A stretch of DNA of 64,000 nucleotides. It comes from Elephas maximus indicus (taxonomy: Eukaryota; Chordata; Mammalia; Proboscidea; Elephantidae). This document shows, one piece after another, positions 55,701-61,700 of the stretch; positions within the stretch are counted from its first letter, which is position 1; each line of letters begins with the position of its first letter. The position numbers and the translations under genes are program-made. Location of the stretch: contig NC_064842.1 of assembly GCF_024166365.1 (NCBI RefSeq), forward strand, positions 28,243,001-28,307,000, read 5' to 3'. A model generated the notes under the pieces. It was not told where the DNA came from and made no database searches. It was given only the letters and a program-made list of their open reading frames with translations.

Positions 55701-58700
55701 AAGTGATAAATGATACAGTCACCCTGGTTCAAGATCACCTACAATATTGGTCTTCTCCTGAAGTTACTTTATTTGCCCCCAAAGTTACATGTTCACACAG
55801 CGGCTCACAACTGGAGATACCTTTCATTTGTCAATTATCAGGCATCGCAGTAGAGAGGCAAGGATCTTGGGATCTTGAAGGCCCATGGTGCAGCTGTAGG
55901 TACTCTCTTCTTGGGAAGAAAAATGACTTTCACTTATTCCAGAACCATTTACCACAGTGCTGTCTTGCCTCTTTGCTTTCTTCATGAATAGGTCCAGTTA
56001 TAACAGACATATTATTCTTTTTTGAAAGGCTTAGCAGTATCTTCCTCCTTGCTCTGTTTCTCTCTCAGGGTCTCCTCAGCGAGTTAACGGCAAAGTGAAG
56101 GGAAGGATCTTTGTGGGGAACAGCCAGACCCCGATTGTCTTTGAGAACACTGACCTCCATTCTTACGTGGTCATGAACCATGGACGCTCCTACACGGCCA
56201 TCAGCACCATTCCTGAGACCCTCGGGTATTCCCTGCTTCCTCTGGCCCCCGTGGGAGGCATCATTGGATGGATGTTTGCTGTGGAGCAGGATGGATTCAA
56301 GAATGGATTCAGCATCACTGGTAATTTATGCCCTAAGATCAATAGGCCACACAGTGGTGCCTGGGGAGCCTGGGGGTGAATGGAAGAGGAAGCCCATGTA
56401 GGCAAACGACTTACTGATACGCATGTTCTGGTTCCTTGGTGTCTATAGAAAGAGAAACCTGTGGTTTTGCCCTTGGAATAAGAGGTTGAAATAAAATTAT
56501 CACTTAATTTTTTCATTAATACGTATTAACTGAGATGGCCTGGTGTTGTATTTTTTTTTTTTTTCACAAATGGTAAAATATACATAACATAAAATTTGTC
56601 ATTTTAACCATTTTTAAGTGTATAATTCAGTGGCATTAATTACATTCACAATGTTGTACAACCATCACCACCATCTATTTCTAAAAATTTTTTATTGCCC
56701 CATAAAGAAGCTTTGTACCCAGTAAGCATTAACTCCTCCACCTCCCATCCCCCCGGCATCGTATTTTTATCAAGGGGAGATTTCATAGAGGAGATATAGA
56801 AGTTTCTGGCAGAACAAATGTCATCAGGTCATGTATCTTCACAGCCAAACATGTGCGGCTGACTGGTTTCCTCAATGTAGTGAATTTAAACCTGCCTCTG
56901 AATTCAGAACTAATCTGAAGCTGGTATTTGACATTTTCGCAGTACCTTCTAGGAGAAAAGGAGTCTGTCATTTCTAGCTAGTAAATTAAACCCAACAAAC
57001 ACAATCCTTGTGAGTCTTAACCTGTTGCCTTAAGTTTCTGTTCTCTGTCCCTGCTGGTCCCCATACTCAGGTGCCCCTTGCCCTCCACATGTCTGCGCCC
57101 ATCCTTTTCTCTGGTTGATTAAAGCAGACGAGTTGCAGCGTGTTCCCTTGAAGAGCATTTGAACCGTGTGCTTTTTATCAGTAGTTGAGCCAGGTCCCGT
57201 CAAGCCGATTCTGATACACAGCGACCCCCTGTGTGTCAGAGTAGAACTGTGTTCCATAGGGTTTCCAATTGCTGATTTTTGGAAGTAGAGTGCCAGGCCT
57301 TTCTTCCAAGGTGCCTCTGGGTAGACTTGAATCGCCAACCTTTCAGATAATAGCCTAGTAGATTAACTGTTTGTACCACTCAGCAACTCTTCTATAGTTG
57401 AAGAATTACAGACTGTGCCTAGACAAGGGAAGTTCAGTCTTTAGCAGGGATGTGGGCAGATCGTTTGGTGGACATCTCCTTAGCGTAGTCTTGCCCTCTT
57501 CCTCCAGATAGTCCCTTGCTCTGCTGAGGCCAGACCCCCTGTGAAGTAGGAGGCTCACTCCCGGAAACAGCTGGGGAGGGTGGGTAGGAGCCTGTGCCGG
57601 CATCACCAGTTACTTGCAGGACCTGAAGCCTGTTTTGCTGGGGCGCAGGTACATTTAGCCACTGCCTCCATCTACCTAGATGCCTTCACCACTGCTGGAG
57701 CCAAGCTCGAGCCTCAGCCACTCCTTTGCTAGTGGAGATGGCTGAAAGTGGATCACTCTGCTTTACACTGTTAACTCCTCCAAAAGTTAACGAGGAACCA
57801 GTTGCCATCAAGTAGACCCCAACTCGTGGTGACTTCCCCTGCATGTCACAGTAGAGTTGTACTCCATAAGGTTTTCATTGGCAGATATTTTTGAAATAGA
57901 TCACCAGGCCTTTCTTCCAAGGTACCTGTAGGTAGACTTGAACCTCCAACCTTTCGGTCAGCAGCCGAGTGTATTAACTGTTTATACCACCCAGGGTCTC
58001 CACTTGGGACTCGGGTAACTATAAAATGGGGGTTGTTAAACTTTTGTGGAAAGGGCCAGATACTAAATATTTTAAGCTTTGCCTAAATATTTTAGGTCAT
58101 ACAGTCTCTTTTGCGCCTACTCAGCTCTGCCATTGTAGTGCAAAAGCAGCCATAGATGATACATAAATGAATGAGTGTGGCTCTGTCTCAATAAAACTTT
58201 GTTAATGGGCACTGAAATTTAAATTTCATTAATTTTCACATGTTATGAAATATTATTCTTTTTTTTGACTAAAAAAATCATTTAAAAATGGAAAAACCAT
58301 TCTTAGCTCAAGGGCTGTACAAAAAATAGACAGTGGACTAGACTTACCCTTCGAGGTGTAGTTTGCCAACCCTTGCTATAATGGAAGTATCCAAACGTGG
58401 AAAAGACAGGCCTGCAAAGAAGGGACAAGTATTTTTCGCATGGCTGAGGTTGCTACCCTGTACAGACCAAGGGCCATTCCTGAGCCAACACCAGTAGTGA
58501 GTGGCCCTAAGGTGGGTTTCTGTATTGGTAATGGTTTGCACTGAGCAACTCATATATCCTCACCAGGACTTACTTATTAACAGTCATCCCCACAGTTCAC
58601 ATTCACGGAGAATGTGACAATTTGCAGAGCATTTTATCTCTTTAATTTTCACAAGATAGACTGTATTGTAACGAAATGGAGGTTCAGAGGGCTGAAACAA

Positions 58701-61700
58701 TTGTCCAAGTTTACCAGCCAGTACCTAGCACAGTTGGAAGTCACACTGCTTTTTTCCAGCAGCGCCTGGAACCAACGTGCCTTAGCGGTTGACTTGTGTT
58801 TGGGAAAGAAGCAGCTTCTTGCCTCTTTGTGTGGCTCTGTTGGGCCACATGATATCCAGGCTTTACCAGCCTCATGGTCTACCAGCCAAACTAACTTATC
58901 CACTGAGAAAGTGCCCTTCTGCCGCAGCCCCTTTCATGATCATGGTGTCAGCCCTGGGTGGGCAGGGAGAGTTCTGTGCCTTCCATGGGTGTTGACCTGG
59001 GAATAAGCTAATGCATGCTCATAAAACCAATCTTGTTTTGTAGGTGGCGAGTTCACCCGGCAGGCTGAGGTAACCTTTGTGGGGCACCCAGGCAAGCTGG
59101 TTATCAAACAGCAGTTCAGTGGCATCGACGAGCATGGGCACCTGACCATCGACACAGAGCTCGAGGGCCGCGTGCCACAGATTGCATTCGGCTCCTCCGT
59201 GCACATCGAGCCCTACACGGAGCTCTATCACTACTCCCCCTCCGGTGAGGGCGCACGCTGCTCGATCCGGGGTGCAGGCCAGGCTTCATCCGCTGCGGGC
59301 GTGAAGTGAGAAATAGTACACACGCGTGGTAGATGATTTTGTTCAAAGACAAGAAAATAAGCGTAACATAATCATAAAACCTGGAGATAATCATTATTAA
59401 ATTTAAGTGTATTTCCTTCCAGCATTTCCCCCAACACATATATATGTATATTTTTATTATAATTTATATGTAGCTTTTTAATTTTTTTATTTTGAAATAA
59501 TTTCAAATTTACACAAAAGTTGAAAATAGTACAGAGGCTTTCCGCAAATAATATACAGAAATCTGCCTGTTAACATTCTGTCACATTCACTTTATCATTC
59601 TCTCTCTCTGTCTCTCTCTATATGTATATATACCCACACATGTATGTATATATGAACATATATACATATGTGCTAACCAACCAATTGCCATGGAGTTGAC
59701 TCTGACTCGTGGCAACCTCCTGGGTGTCAGAGAAAAACTGTGCCCCATAGGGTTTTCAATGACTGATTTTTTTGAAAGTAGCTCACCAGGCCTTTCTTCC
59801 AAGTGCATTAACTGTGCCACTATACATATATAATGTTATATGTGTGTGTGTATATACATATATATATATAAATTTTTTTTTTTCCTGAACCATTTGAGAG
59901 TAAGTTGTAGCTATCATGATCCCTAAATACTTCATGTATTTCTCTTGAGGACAAGAACATTCTCTTACGTGGCCACGGTACACTTATCAAAATCAAAAAT
60001 TTAACATTGTTACAATATTATTAAATAATCTAGAGGCAAGTATATAGTTTTTATTTAAATAAAATTGTAATCGTACTACATTTTTCTCTTTTTCAATTAA
60101 CATCAAATCATGAATATTTTATAGTTTCATTAAGTAGGCTTTGAAAATGCTTTTTAGTGAATGTGTACTATTTTACCGTATGGCTATTAATTTAAACCAT
60201 GCTCCTATTTTCTAAAGCTTAGACTACATTCCATTTTTCCCCCTCATAACAAGTTGAAATACCATCTTCATTATAAACCCTCGCAAAGTTTCTGATTTTT
60301 TCTAAGACTCAATTCCTAGAAATAGAAGTGGTGGGTCAAACAATATGAACTTTTCAAAGGATCTCATTAAATTGCTGTCCAGAAAGTTTGTACCAGTTAC
60401 TCAAGGCTTTGAGACTTGGTTAGGCTTCTCCTTCGGAGGAATGAGCACGGGGGAGAGGAGTGGGAAGTGAACAGGACCCCGGGCTGCAGCCTGCCTGCAA
60501 CCATGACATTTCGGGTGGCCCTGCACACAGAACTGGACAGAGGCAGCAGTCCACATTATTTTTTATTTATCCTCTGGCTTCTGTGCTTCTATTATGGAGA
60601 AAACTGCAGCACAGCACAGAAATATAAAGAGTCTTTTATACTTTTTTTTTTTTTTTTAAATAGGAAGTTGTGGGTTTCATTGCATGGGTGAATAGCAGAC
60701 TTCTGATTGGGGAAGACTGTCTCTCTTCTCTGTGGAGGTTTGCTCATGGCACTTTAGTGATTTTTCAGAAACTGGCTGAAAAATGCTCATTTAGTTTCTC
60801 ATTTTTATTATCACAGACTCCTTAATCTAGGATATGTAGAGCAACCACTGTTTATTGAATCCTAAAGGAGATAGCCTGTATAAAGCAGTTAGCCTGATGC
60901 TAGTCACATAGTAAATGGCCAGTAAAATAGTATATTAGTAATAGTATTGCTGTTATGGTTGTTGTTAGTTGATGTTGAGTTGGCACTGACCACTCATGGT
61001 GACCTAATGTACAACAGAATGAAACATTGCCTGGTCCTGTACCATCTTCACGATCCTTGCTATGTTTGTTACTAGCCTGCTCTTTTCTAAAAGTTTTACA
61101 CACTGCCTCATCTAATCCCTGCCCAAACCTATTTATTTTTTAGAAGAAACTAAGGCTTGAGAAGTTAGTGACCCATGGTCACAACTGTGGCAGGGGGCTA
61201 TGAACTCAGATGTGTCTCTTTCCAAGCCTGTGTTCTTCCTATCAGACCATGGTCCCTCGCCTGGTCCTGGGAGTCTTAGGAACTTTCTAAGAATCACTGG
61301 ATGAGAAGAAGCAACAAATTTAATGATATAGAGAGTTCCAATAATCATGGGGGAAATCTAAGTAACAGAACCCATTGCCCTCCAGAACTAATTCTTATTT
61401 TGCCTAATCTACCTGCCCCCGCATCTGGCAGCATCATGGGCAAGGAGGACTCCTGATTGTTTTAAAACTCTAGATGGTGCCTCGCACATCCTTAAGGGTT
61501 TCTCATTTGTCTTTCCACCTTGTCCCCCTCTGCCGTCCCCCCTAGTGATCACATCCTCCTCCACCCGGGAGTACACCGTGACAGAGCCTGAGCGGGACGG
61601 GGCTACCCCCTCACACACCTACACCTACCAGTGGCGGCAGACCATCACCTTCCAACAGTGCACCCACGACGATGCCCGGCCTGCCCTGCCCAGCACCCAG

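Larger units (their letters stand above)
52264..56068 (+). other. NID1: Intron 5
   Basis: 3,805 bp. It holds two AfroSINEs, an L2 end and antisense fossil L1 (listed separately). Stretches 52264-52952, 53144-54109 and 55331-56068 are unassigned. The last is relatively GC-rich around 55420-55560. Confidence 0.85.
56321..59043 (+). other. NID1: Intron 6
   Basis: 2,723 bp. It contains antisense L1, two AfroSINEs, a hAT fossil and a MIR (listed separately). About 560 bases in 56761-57186 and 57393-57793 and the last 290 bases are unassigned. Confidence 0.85.
59480..60415 (-). repeat. Fossil L1, antisense, interrupted
   Basis: Left: ttgaaataatttcaaattta, atctgcctgttaacattctg. Right: aaccatttgagagtaagttg, ggacaagaacattctcttac, tagaagtggtgggtcaaac, tccagaaagtttgtaccagt. 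An AfroSINE and dinucleotide tracts lie between. Confidence 0.75.
59245..61545 (+). other. NID1: Intron 7
   Basis: 2,301 bp. It contains antisense fossil L1, an AfroSINE, microsatellites, an RTE end and a MIR (listed separately). 60416-60954 and 61251-61545 are unassigned. A T run of 17-18 bases lies at about 60641. Confidence 0.85.
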
